Source: Bryobacterales bacterium (GTDB lineage Bacteria > Acidobacteriota > Terriglobia > Bryobacterales > Bryobacteraceae). Taken from it: a DNA stretch of 10,692 nt. The notes below the pieces were generated by a model. The model did not search any database. It was not told the DNA's origin and saw nothing but the letters and a program-made list of their open reading frames with translations. Location of the stretch: NCBI GenBank assembly GCA_025456495.1, contig JALOKO010000077.1:1-10692 (forward strand). Reading direction: 5' to 3'. The position numbers and the translations under genes are program-made. The first letter of the stretch is position 1. Each line of letters begins with the position of its first letter. Shown here piece by piece: positions 1 to 6,262 of the stretch.

Positions 1-3000
1 GAAGGCTTCCGTATCGAACCAGCGCCCCAGCGAACGTTGGTCGCTGCTGAGGTTCGGGTCCCGGGCAATGTCGGCGCGCAGTGAACCGATGGCCGAAAAC
101 ACCGTATTCGCCTGCGTGGTCACCGTAAACGGAGCCGCCGCCTGCCAGTTCATGATGCCGCCAAGGCCCCAGCCGCCAACCACGTGGCGCAACGGATTCG
201 TGGTCAGGAAGCGCTTGCCCTTGCCGAAGGGTAACTCGTAAACCGAACTCAGGGTCACCCGGTGCGGGACGTCGTTTTCGCTAAACCCGTAGTCAGCCCG
301 GCGATTGTAAAAGTTGGAATAGGTGCCACCAGTCTGGCCCAACGCAGCGCCTCCCTCATTGGTGTTGTTCAGGAACTTTGACCACGTATACGTGCTCAGG
401 AAATTCCATCCCGACGTGAAGCGCTTCTCCGCCCGCAGCATCATCGCGTGGTAGTTTGAGACGCCCAGCGTAGGCAGCAACAAGGTGACATTCGTGAATT
501 GCGGATACGGCCGGTCCCGGAAGTTCGATTGCGGCGTCAGCAACTCCGGCAGCACCTGGTTGATCGACATGGACGAGCTTGGCAGCTTGCGCGACGCATT
601 GGCCAGATAAGCACCCTCGATCAGGATGTTCTTGGGCAATTGCCGTTGGATGGTGAAGTTCCATTGCATCGAATAACCCGTCCGGCGATTCTCCTCATAG
701 CCGCTGATGGCCTGTCGCGGGTTGGTCCCGAAAGGAACTGCTCCGAAACTCGCGTCCAGGGTAGGGGAGTTTAGCTGAAACGGCGGCACCCCGTTCCGCA
801 TGAAGAAGGGCACGGTGACGCCATTGTCCGGGGAGTTGATCGCCGCGCTTTGTTCAAAGCCAAGTGTCGCCGATGCTGGCGCGCCGGCATCAAACGGATG
901 CGCAAAGAACACCCCTGCACCGCCGCGGATCACGGTCTTGTCGCTACCGAAGGGCCTCCAAGCAAAACCGAAGCGCGGTCCGAAGTTATTCCAGTCCGTG
1001 TTGTAGGGCTTTAAGCGGAAGCCGTCCACGCCCATGAAACGCACCACTCCCGGAGTCCCGGAAACGGGGTTGATGGCTTGCAGGTCGATCCCGTTCATGC
1101 GCTGGTTGCGGTCTGTGATGGGAGTGTCCGTCTCCCAGCGCACCCCATAGTTCAAGGTGAGTGTGCGGGTGGCATTCCACTCGTCCTGCACGAACCAGGC
1201 GATGTAGTCGCTATACCGATCAAGGAAAAGCGTTTCGCGCGCGCTGAAGGTCAGCGGGGCTCCCGCCAGTACGGAAGCCAATCCGAAGCCGCTCGCCGCG
1301 GCGCCGGGCTGTCCGGTCGAGAGCGGGCTGAACCCGAAGACACCCGATACTCCTGGTCGGTCTACTTCCTGGTTGATTGAGCGGCGGTACTCAAAGCCGG
1401 CCTTCACCGTGTGGCGTCCGAAGTTGAACGATATGTTGTCAATCCACTGGAATTGACGGATAGGGAACTGCCGTCGCTCCTGGTTTCCCGCACCCAGTGC
1501 AGCCATGCCTGCGACGTTGAAGCGCGGGAACGCGTCCTCCGGCACGCCAGTGATTCCTAACCGCGATGGCCAGTTGCCGCCCAGTCCATAGGACAACGTG
1601 TGATTGATGCGATCTCCAAACGTGAACCGGAATTCGTTCACCGTCGACGGGCTGATCACCCGCGTGTAGGTGGCGTAGTAAAAGTTCTGGTGCCGCAGCG
1701 CCTGCACATCGTTCGAAGCCGCCAGGTCCCCCAGAATCTGCGTGAAGTCCAGGTTGTCAGAGTTATACATGTAGCGGAAACTCACGCGATCTTTCTCTGA
1801 AAACGTGTGGTCACCCTTCACCAGGAAGGCGTCGCGGGTAAGAATGCGCGAGAAGTTTGTGTTGAAGTTGTTCGCGCCTGCAAGGTTGGCCGGCGCCTGA
1901 TTGGGCAGGGGATACATGGGCATCAGTGCCGTGCCAACCGGGTCAATGCGGCTGGTGGGGATGATGTTGTTGGCAAATTGCGTGCGCCGGGTAGTGTTGC
2001 CCGTGGTGACATTCGATTCCGGATCGAAGATCGGAATCAGCGCGCCAGCGGTGGTTAACGTCTGGCTGAAATCCCCACCGCGCTGCAAAAGAGTCGGCAC
2101 CGTCAATTGCGTGCTGAAGCCTTCAATGCGTCGGCTTCCTTCATACGAAAAGAAGAAAAAGGTCTTGTTACGGCCATCGTAGAATTTGGGGATGAAGACA
2201 GGTCCCCCCACGGTGCCGCCAAAGATGTTGTACCGCAGCGGCGGACGTACCTTTTCCCCGTCTTGGAACGGCGCAAAAAAGTTGGCGGCGTCCAGTTTGT
2301 CGTTGCGCAGAAATTCGTACAGCGCGCCCTTAATCTGGTTAGTGCCGCTCTTGGTGGTGGCTACAATCACTCCGCCGGCTGAGCCGCCAAACTCCGCCGA
2401 GTAGTTGTTCTGCAGCACCTTCACCTCGGCTACCGTTTCCACCGGGGGATCTGTATCCACCTGCCCGATACCCAGACGCATGTTCTGGATTGTGCCGCCG
2501 TCCATGTAAAAGTTCTGGCTTTGCGTGCGACCGCCCGCCAGCGAAAAGTTCGGCTTGCCGCCGCTATCGTAGTTCACGAACACCGCCGCGCCGGTCATGC
2601 TGATGATGTTCATCGTTCGCCGGTCGCCCAGCGGCATGTCCTGCACACTGCGACCCTCCACCAGTTGCGCCGTGTCGGACGTGCGCGTCTCCAGCAACGG
2701 CGCTTCGTCTGAAACGACCACGGTTTCTGTCAGCGCACCCACCTCCAGGCGGACGTCCAGGGTTAGCGCCTGGCCTGTTGTCAGGGTAAGGTTCTCGCGC
2801 TTGTAGGCTCGAAAGCCCTGCGCCTCCACATTTACGACGTAGGCCCCGATGGGCAGTTCACGCAACAAAAAGTATCCTGTTGCGTTTGATTGTGCGGTGG
2901 TTACACGTCCAGTTGAGGGGTTTTGCGCCGTTACGACGGCCCCAGGAATTGCGGATCCGGATGTGTCGGTAATCACGCCGCTGATGGTGGCCAGCTGGGA

Positions 3001-3075
3001 TTGCGCCCCCACCAATAAGGCCAGCGACAGAATGAACGAGAGCAAACGGAGAAGTGAAGCAACATTGCCAGTCAT
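1..3075 (-). CDS. TonB-dependent receptor with N-terminal carboxypeptidase-regulatory-like domain (Oar-like), 3' end outside window
   Basis: I translated the minus strand from the ATG at 3075-3073 and found an open frame of 1025 codons reaching base 1, so the C-terminus is missing. An in-frame TGA lies 12 codons upstream, with no other start between. Residues 1-24 form a Sec signal peptide with a leucine-rich core and a VGA-Q cleavage site. Residues about 30-112 are a CarboxypepD_reg-like beta-sandwich (TISGVITDTSG, then GYFLLRELPIGAYVV). A plug domain follows (about 118-245), with YMDGG at 190-194 and YSAEFGGSAGG from 225, and then the beta-barrel. YELPFGKGKRF at 946-956 and the final WFDTEAF are typical of the end of acidobacterial receptors of this family, so roughly 80-100 residues should remain outside. 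The family sits in the outer membrane and is thought to import large or complexed substrates using TonB energy. The substrate cannot be read from the sequence. No frameshift is visible. Confidence 0.93.
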   Translation of the reverse strand, partial: MTGNVASLLRLLSFILSLALLVGAQSQLATISGVITDTSGSAIPGAVVTAQNPSTGRVTTAQSNATGYFLLRELPIGAYVVNVEAQGFRAYKRENLTLTTGQALTLDVRLEVGALTETVVVSDEAPLLETRTSDTAQLVEGRSVQDMPLGDRRTMNIISMTGAAVFVNYDSGGKPNFSLAGGRTQSQNFYMDGGTIQNMRLGIGQVDTDPPVETVAEVKVLQNNYSAEFGGSAGGVIVATTKSGTNQIKGALYEFLRNDKLDAANFFAPFQDGEKVRPPLRYNIFGGTVGGPVFIPKFYDGRNKTFFFFSYEGSRRIEGFSTQLTVPTLLQRGGDFSQTLTTAGALIPIFDPESNVTTGNTTRRTQFANNIIPTSRIDPVGTALMPMYPLPNQAPANLAGANNFNTNFSRILTRDAFLVKGDHTFSEKDRVSFRYMYNSDNLDFTQILGDLAASNDVQALRHQNFYYATYTRVISPSTVNEFRFTFGDRINHTLSYGLGGNWPSRLGITGVPEDAFPRFNVAGMAALGAGNQERRQFPIRQFQWIDNISFNFGRHTVKAGFEYRRSINQEVDRPGVSGVFGFSPLSTGQPGAAASGFGLASVLAGAPLTFSARETLFLDRYSDYIAWFVQDEWNATRTLTLNYGVRWETDTPITDRNQRMNGIDLQAINPVSGTPGVVRFMGVDGFRLKPYNTDWNNFGPRFGFAWRPFGSDKTVIRGGAGVFFAHPFDAGAPASATLGFEQSAAINSPDNGVTVPFFMRNGVPPFQLNSPTLDASFGAVPFGTNPRQAISGYEENRRTGYSMQWNFTIQRQLPKNILIEGAYLANASRKLPSSSMSINQVLPELLTPQSNFRDRPYPQFTNVTLLLPTLGVSNYHAMMLRAEKRFTSGWNFLSTYTWSKFLNNTNEGGAALGQTGGTYSNFYNRRADYGFSENDVPHRVTLSSVYELPFGKGKRFLTTNPLRHVVGGWGLGGIMNWQAAAPFTVTTQANTVFSAIGSLRADIARDPNLSSDQRSLGRWFDTEAF

Positions 3076-3129
3076 GGACTGACGTTCTATCGCGTTTTGC
3101 CGCTGCTGTCAAACGGCTTTCGATATTGT

Positions 3130-3143
3130 GAGATCCAGATCTC
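3130..3143. promoter_or_regulatory. Short inverted repeat upstream of the TonB receptor gene
   Basis: GAGATC-CA-GATCTC is a perfect 6-bp inverted repeat with a 2-base centre. It lies in the 96-base gap between the CPCC-knuckle gene and the receptor gene, about 55 bases upstream of the receptor ATG. A dyad this short can occur by chance. It could be an operator for the receptor. I see no good -35/-10 pair to go with it. Confidence 0.25.
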
Positions 3144-3171
3144 CTGAAATGCCACCCGACGCCCCCATTTG

Positions 3172-3471
3172 TCAGTCCAAATCAAAGTCCCGCACCGGCT
3201 TGTCGTTCGGTGCGTTCTTGGCCTGCTTCAGCAACTCATCGAACTTCTTCGATAGCACGTCCGCCTGCTTCTTCTCGGCCTGAAACGATCGCTGGAAGGC
3301 CTCCTCGCGACGCGCCGATTCCCCCTTCAGGTCCGCCACCGCCTTCGCAAAATCACTGATCGTCGGGGGCTTCACCGCCTCCTGGTGGCTGATGACGGCC
3401 TCAGTGGCAGGGTCCACCTTCAACGTCGCTTTGCAGCAGGGACAGGTCACTTCAAATAGTTGGCTGGCCAT
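3172..3471 (-). CDS. Small conserved protein with one CPCC zinc-knuckle and a C-terminal coiled coil
   Basis: This 99-residue protein starts at the ATG at 3471-3469, preceded by GGGG four to five bases away, and ends in TGA. The N-terminus (FEVTCPCCKATLKVD) has cysteines at 10, 12 and 13, the only ones in the protein; H29 is the nearest other possible metal ligand. This resembles one half of a zinc ribbon. Residues about 40-87 are highly charged and helical, probably a coiled coil, and the tail is acidic (DFDLD). I recall proteins of this layout as recurrent conserved hypotheticals in Acidobacteria, but know no assigned function. With a single knuckle, metal binding might need a dimer. It lies 96 bases upstream of the TonB receptor on the same strand, so the two could share a transcript, although the gap allows a separate promoter. 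No signal peptide is seen, so it is probably cytoplasmic. Confidence 0.85.
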   Translation of the reverse strand: MASQLFEVTCPCCKATLKVDPATEAVISHQEAVKPPTISDFAKAVADLKGESARREEAFQRSFQAEKKQADVLSKKFDELLKQAKNAPNDKPVRDFDLD

Positions 3472-3653
3472 AGCCCCACTCTAGCCCATTACCACCGCAG
3501 GCGCAGTCCCGTTCGCGCTGGTTCCGCGCGGTTCTCATGTTCCCCCACTGTTTTGCCGATATGCCCTGTGGCGATTCCCGCTCGCTGGCGAGTTGCATTT
3601 GCTTTCGTGTGTCTGTCTGCGGCGGGTTCCAGGTTGCCTTTCCTGGGGGCGAC

Positions 3654-3675
3654 CTCTTGAATTGGAATTCAGGAG
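3654..3675. repeat. 10-bp inverted repeat, one mismatch, 2-base centre
   Basis: CTCTTGAATT and AATTCAGGAG flank a GG centre. They match at 9 of 10 positions, and the remaining pair is a T/G wobble if transcribed. It lies about 180 bases upstream of the CPCC-knuckle start and could be an operator or a small RNA hairpin. There is no T-tract to suggest a terminator. Confidence 0.35.
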
Positions 3676-3736
3676 TCCTGCTGCCAAGCGATTGGCTAAC
3701 AAGCGATTGCCTTGGCCGCGCCCTGCGCCTCCGCCA

Positions 3737-3767
3737 ACAGGCCCCCATCGGCTGATGCGGGGCCTGT
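3737..3767. repeat. Strong 13-bp hairpin (terminator-like stem without T-tract)
   Basis: The arm ACAGGCCCC followed by CATC pairs with GATG and GGGGCCTGT, with a GGCT loop and one bulged C at 3758. This gives 13 GC-rich base pairs, far stronger than other dyads in the window. Neither side has a run of T, so it is not a classic intrinsic terminator. It lies between divergent genes, where no terminator is expected unless an unannotated RNA is transcribed from the region. Confidence 0.5.
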
Positions 3768-3846
3768 CTCTCGCAACCAACCGCATCCTCGTGTTCAACG
3801 CCTCCTAGTCGCAACCCATTTGCGTCATCGTGGTCTCGCGCCCCCT

Positions 3847-3910
3847 TACCAATGCTCTGCGATACCATCGCTCTGCTGTAACAAAGCCAGGCTGTACCAA
3901 AGCTCTGGGT
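3847..3910 (+). repeat. Four imperfect 16-bp tandem direct repeats
   Basis: The copies begin at 3847, 3863, 3879 and 3895. They read TACCAATGCTCTGCGA, TACCATCGCTCTGCTG, TAACAAAGCCAGGCTG and TACCAAAGCTCTGGGT. Copies 1 and 4 agree at 13 of 16 positions and copies 1 and 2 at 12 of 16; copy 3 is the most diverged. A very weak fifth unit may follow to 3926. The period is not a multiple of three, which argues against coding. Tandem binding sites for a regulator or an eroded intergenic repeat are both possible. Confidence 0.55.
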
Positions 3911-3972
3911 TCTGGATGCCCTGAAGCGTCACCAACCCAGCGACGCCTGGTCAGCAACCAGCATCAGATTCG

Positions 3973-3997
3973 TATTGGACCATATTGGTCCAATATG
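3973..3997. promoter_or_regulatory. Compound palindrome, probable operator for the ABC ATPase/nitrilase unit
   Basis: Two overlapping perfect dyads occupy this AT-rich patch. CATATTGG-T-CCAATATG (3981-3997) has 8-bp arms around one base. TATTGGACC (3973-3981) pairs with GGTCCAATA (3987-3995) across five bases. The motif TATTGG also recurs directly at 3973 and 3983, exactly 10 bp apart, so the site can be read as three half-sites on one face of the helix. It lies 113 bases upstream of the ATPase start and is the most convincing regulator site in the window. TTGGAC (3975-3980) and TAGCAT (3999-4004), 18 bases apart, could be a weak promoter that it overlaps. I cannot assign a regulator family. 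Confidence 0.6.
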
Positions 3998-4110
3998 CTA
4001 GCATCTAGGCAGGCGACGATCGCAACTGAGTGGCGGAACCTTCACCAGCGCTAACAAGCGCCCTCTTCCGTCCACCTCTGGTGCGTCCTGGCCACGTCAG
4101 GTCTCTTGTC

Positions 4111-4854
4111 ATGATTGAGATGTTCGGTGTCACCGTCCTTCGCGCTGAGCGCGTCCTGTTGTGGGATTTGCACGCCGTCGTCCCGGACGGGATGGTCACC
4201 GTCATCACAGGCCGCACAGGCTCAGGAAAGAGTGACACGATGCGCCTTCTGCGCCGGGAGTTGCAGCCCGCGCAAGGGGAGGTGTTCCTTGACCGGATGC
4301 CCCTCGTCCGGTGGTCCTCAGCCCAGTTCGGCTTACGCTGCGCCTGCCTACCACAGCGAAGCGTGCTGCACTTTCCATTCTCCGTCCGTGATGTCGTTGA
4401 CCTGGGCCGCATCCCCCGGTATCAGTTGTGTACCCCGGAGGTCCACAAACGCATCGTCGAAGAGGCCATGGATTATTTCGCGCTGCTCCCTCTGGCCAGC
4501 CATCCTTACGCCTCTTTGCCTGCCGCTGGACAAAAGCGCGTCCAGTTGGCCAGGGTGCTCGCGCAGGTGCTGGATGCCACCGGTGGCCTTCCCGTTCATT
4601 GGCTGTTGGACGAACCCACCGCGCACCTGGACGAGGAGGGCATCGCCTCCCTGCAACGTGTAGTCGCCATGCTGTTGGATCGTCGCGCCTGCGTCCTCTT
4701 CGCCATCCGCGACCCCCGTCTCGCCGCCCGCTTCGCCCAACAACTTCTGGTCATTGAAGGCGGCACCCTGGTGGCCGATAGCGCCCACGCCACGCCGTTC
4801 GGCGTCATCGCGCCAACCCGCGCCGCCCAGTTTTCAGGGCAGGGAAGAGCATGA
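4111..4854 (+). CDS. HmuV-like ABC transporter ATPase with degenerate signature motif and H-loop
   Basis: The predicted protein has 247 residues from the ATG at 4111 (AGG about nine bases upstream). The frame continues upstream to a GTG at 4030, but those 27 extra residues do not look like ABC sequence; M4 is another possible start. The layout follows hemin importer ATPases (HmuV): Walker A GRTGSGKS (34-41), Q-loop LPQRS with Q82, then FPFSVRDVVDLGR as in HmuV, QLARVLAQ after the signature, and Walker B LLDEPT with E168. Three features are odd. The ABC signature, LSGGE in HmuV, reads LPAAG (136-140). The H-loop histidine is R200 (AIRDPRL). The residue after the Walker A serine is D42. Nucleotide may bind while dimer-dependent hydrolysis is probably altered. 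No permease or binding-protein gene lies nearby, so a role in heme uptake is doubtful. Its stop overlaps the nitrilase start by four bases (ATGA). Confidence 0.85.
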   Translation: MIEMFGVTVLRAERVLLWDLHAVVPDGMVTVITGRTGSGKSDTMRLLRRELQPAQGEVFLDRMPLVRWSSAQFGLRCACLPQRSVLHFPFSVRDVVDLGRIPRYQLCTPEVHKRIVEEAMDYFALLPLASHPYASLPAAGQKRVQLARVLAQVLDATGGLPVHWLLDEPTAHLDEEGIASLQRVVAMLLDRRACVLFAIRDPRLAARFAQQLLVIEGGTLVADSAHATPFGVIAPTRAAQFSGQGRA

Positions 4855-5585
4855 TCGCCGCCGCCCAAGTGACTGCCGTCCCCGGTGATCTGGTCGCCAA
4901 TATCCAGGGTCACCTGCAGGTGGCTACGGTCGCGCATGAACAGGGAGTCCACTTGCTTGTGTTCCCTGAACTCTCGCTCACCGGCTACGAACTTGGTTTG
5001 GCCACCGCCTGTGCGATCCGTCCCGACGACTTCCGCCTGAACCCCCTGCGAGACTTGGCTCGGTTACTCCGAATCACGCTGGTTGTGGGTGCGCCGCTGC
5101 TTCAATCGGACGGTTCCCTGCACATCAGCGCACTCATATTCCATCCCGATGGCGCCTCGTCCACCTACGCCAAACAGCATGTTCACTCCTCGGAGCAGCC
5201 TCCCTTTGTTTCCGGGAACGGGGGATCGCTCATCCCTTTGGAAGGGGATCAAGTGGCGCTGGCAATCTGTCGTGATGCCAGTATTCCCTCGCACTTCCAG
5301 GCAGCCGCGGCCAGTGGCGCCACCGTGTACGCGGCCAGCGTGATGGTGGACGTGGAAAGCTATCCGTCTAAGGCCATGCGTCTGCGGCAACGTGCAGCCA
5401 CCCATGGCATTGCGGTTCTGTTGGCAAACTACAGCGGTATCACCGGGGGCGTGGTTTCCGCCGGAAGAAGCGCGATTTGGAGCGAAACCGGCCATCTGGT
5501 TGCCGCCAGTCCGGATGCCTCCAGCGCCCTGGTTGTCGCCCACCGGGCGCAGAACGGATGGACAGGTAGCGTGATTGCCCTTTAG
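4851..5585 (+). CDS. Carbon-nitrogen hydrolase (nitrilase superfamily amidase)
   Basis: This 244-residue protein starts at the ATG at 4851, which overlaps the ATPase stop as ATGA, with AGGGAAG just upstream as ribosome binding site, so translational coupling is likely. The Glu-Lys-Cys triad of the nitrilase superfamily is complete: E40 in FPELSLTGYE, K108 in TYAKQHVH, and C140 in LAICRDASIP. The glycine-rich SGITGGVVSAGRSAIW near residues 195-210 also fits. The family hydrolyses non-peptide C-N bonds, usually amides or carbamoyl groups, through a cysteine thioester. FPELSLTGY is typical of the amidase and N-carbamoyl branches rather than true nitrilases. The length is on the short side of the usual 250-300. 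No signal peptide is seen, so it should be cytoplasmic. The substrate is unknown. Confidence 0.9.
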   Translation: MIAAAQVTAVPGDLVANIQGHLQVATVAHEQGVHLLVFPELSLTGYELGLATACAIRPDDFRLNPLRDLARLLRITLVVGAPLLQSDGSLHISALIFHPDGASSTYAKQHVHSSEQPPFVSGNGGSLIPLEGDQVALAICRDASIPSHFQAAAASGATVYAASVMVDVESYPSKAMRLRQRAATHGIAVLLANYSGITGGVVSAGRSAIWSETGHLVAASPDASSALVVAHRAQNGWTGSVIAL

Positions 5586-5607
5586 CGCCGTCGCTCTCGC
5601 CAGCGCT

Positions 5608-5628
5608 CGCGTGTTCCTTGCTCACGCG
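5608..5628 (+). other. Short hairpin between nitrilase and thioredoxin genes
   Basis: CGCGTG and CACGCG form a 6-bp GC stem around a nine-base loop in the 73-base gap after the nitrilase stop. No T-tract follows, so I would call it at most a weak or Rho-assisted terminator. Chance pairing in GC-rich DNA is a fair alternative. Confidence 0.2.
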
Positions 5629-5646
5629 CCGCCCCGCACAGTGCGC

Positions 5647-5652
5647 TATCTT
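5647..5652 (+). promoter_or_regulatory. Candidate -10 box of the thioredoxin gene
   Basis: CTATCTTGGGGACATG places a -10-like hexamer (TATCTT, 4 of 6 to consensus) six bases before the ATG at 5659. If used, the transcript would begin at or very near the start codon. The GGGG between the two could instead be a ribosome binding site on a longer transcript from upstream. No clear -35 element is visible. Confidence 0.3.
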
Positions 5653-5658
5653 GGGGAC

Positions 5659-6153
5659 ATGCAACCGCTATCCCGTCGCGCCCTGCTTGCAAGCCTCGGC
5701 CTCTCCGCCTCCGTCCCCTTGTCGGCCCTGGAGACGCCCAAAGCGCCCGCCTTCGAAGTGCGCACCGAACTGGGAAAGCGCATTCGCCTGGAGGACTACA
5801 GCGGCAAAGTGCTCCTGCTCACCTTCTGGGCAACCTGGTGTCCACACTGCCGCAACCAGATTGCCGCCATGGAAAAGCTGCGCGAGACCTACGCCGCAAA
5901 GGAGATCGAAATGCTGGCGGTCTCGGTGGATCGCGAAGGCTGGAAGATCGTCGCCCCCTACGTGCAGGAGCACGGTTTGCGGATTCCGGTTTCTATTGCC
6001 CCGCCGCGCATGCAGCAGCAGTACGCCGCCAACGGGGGCATTCCGTTGTCCTACATCATTGATCGCAAGGGGCAGATGATCAAGGATTTTCGCGGCGCAC
6101 TCGATGAGGAAACCCTCAGGCGCTTGGGCGACGCGATCCAGAAGGCGCTCTAG
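5659..6153 (+). CDS. Exported TlpA/ResA-like thioredoxin-fold oxidoreductase
   Basis: I start this at the ATG at 5659 (GGGGA just upstream), giving 164 residues. The frame is open further upstream, but only from this ATG does the protein begin with a signal-like sequence (MQPLSRRALLASLGLSASVP). The twin arginines at 6-7 and the short hydrophobic stretch suggest Tat export, although Sec is possible. The thioredoxin fold follows, with FWATWCPHC (active cysteines C61 and C64) and the cis-proline P129 in GGIPLSYIID, as in TlpA/ResA and AhpC/TSA relatives. The dipeptide between the cysteines is Pro-His, as in DsbA, rather than the x-Pro usual in ResA, so the redox potential may be more oxidising. 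It probably acts on periplasmic thiols. It lies 73 bases after the nitrilase gene and may share its transcript or use its own short-leader promoter. Confidence 0.9.
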   Translation: MQPLSRRALLASLGLSASVPLSALETPKAPAFEVRTELGKRIRLEDYSGKVLLLTFWATWCPHCRNQIAAMEKLRETYAAKEIEMLAVSVDREGWKIVAPYVQEHGLRIPVSIAPPRMQQQYAANGGIPLSYIIDRKGQMIKDFRGALDEETLRRLGDAIQKAL

Positions 6154-6186
6154 CTTGCCCCTCCCCACCAACCCATCGGTCGCGCT

Positions 6187-6240
6187 CACAAGCGCATGGA
6201 TGCCAATAGCCCCCACAAGCGCTTAGAAGCAAACAGCCCC
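6187..6240 (+). repeat. Two tandem 27-bp direct repeats downstream of the thioredoxin gene
   Basis: The copies are 6187-6213 and 6214-6240, directly adjacent and identical at 22 of 27 positions. Both open with CACAAGCGC and end with AGCCCC. They fall in the 109-base gap between convergent genes. Read in the frame of the upstream thioredoxin, eleven codons past its TAG, they encode HKRMDANSP and HKRLEANSP. All five base differences are synonymous (GCC/GCA, AAT/AAC) or conservative (Met/Leu, Asp/Glu). No stable hairpin terminator is visible in the gap. Confidence 0.7.
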
Positions 6241-6262
6241 TACGATATCCGGCTACAGCACC

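Larger units (their letters stand above)
3472..4110. other. Structured 639-base divergent intergenic region
   Basis: This region separates the minus-strand CPCC-knuckle gene from the plus-strand ABC ATPase gene. Several short frames are open in it, but none has a plausible ribosome binding site, recognisable protein or coding-like composition, so I call no gene. It holds an inverted repeat (3654-3675), a 13-bp hairpin (3737-3767), a minor CGCAA/TTGCG dyad (3810-3824), four imperfect 16-bp tandem repeats (3847-3910) and a compound dyad resembling an operator (3973-3997). It must carry both divergent promoters. A possible -10 for the minus-strand gene is TAGAGT, ending six bases before its ATG (3478-3483 on the plus strand). 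The hairpin could also mean that a small RNA is encoded here. Confidence 0.6.

Noticed and set aside
3452..3868. 138-codon open frame on the minus strand across the intergenic region
   Set aside because: It overlaps the start of the CPCC-knuckle gene, runs through the hairpin and the first 16-bp repeat, has no ribosome binding site, and gives a low-complexity Arg/Gln-rich product with no recognisable fold.
3847..3926. CRISPR-like array
   Set aside because: The 16-bp units are directly adjacent, degenerate and without spacers, and there are no cas genes in the window.
3995..4054. Possible 19-residue leader peptide just after the palindrome (MLASRQATIATEW...)
   Set aside because: The ATG lies inside the dyad with no ribosome binding site, and nothing suggests attenuation downstream.
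4030..4110. GTG start at 4030 for the ABC ATPase
   Set aside because: The extra 27 residues are proline- and alanine-rich and do not match the ABC fold, which begins with the strand at MFGVTVL. The ATG at 4111 fits better.
4111..4854. Assigning the symbol hmuV and a heme uptake role
   Set aside because: The similarity is clear, but key ATPase motifs are degraded and no hmuS/T/U-like gene is present, so the symbol would mislead.
5064..6216. Minus-strand open frames of 159 and 182 codons opposite the nitrilase and thioredoxin genes
   Set aside because: They are antisense to genes with complete catalytic motifs, and neither has a ribosome binding site or recognisable domains.
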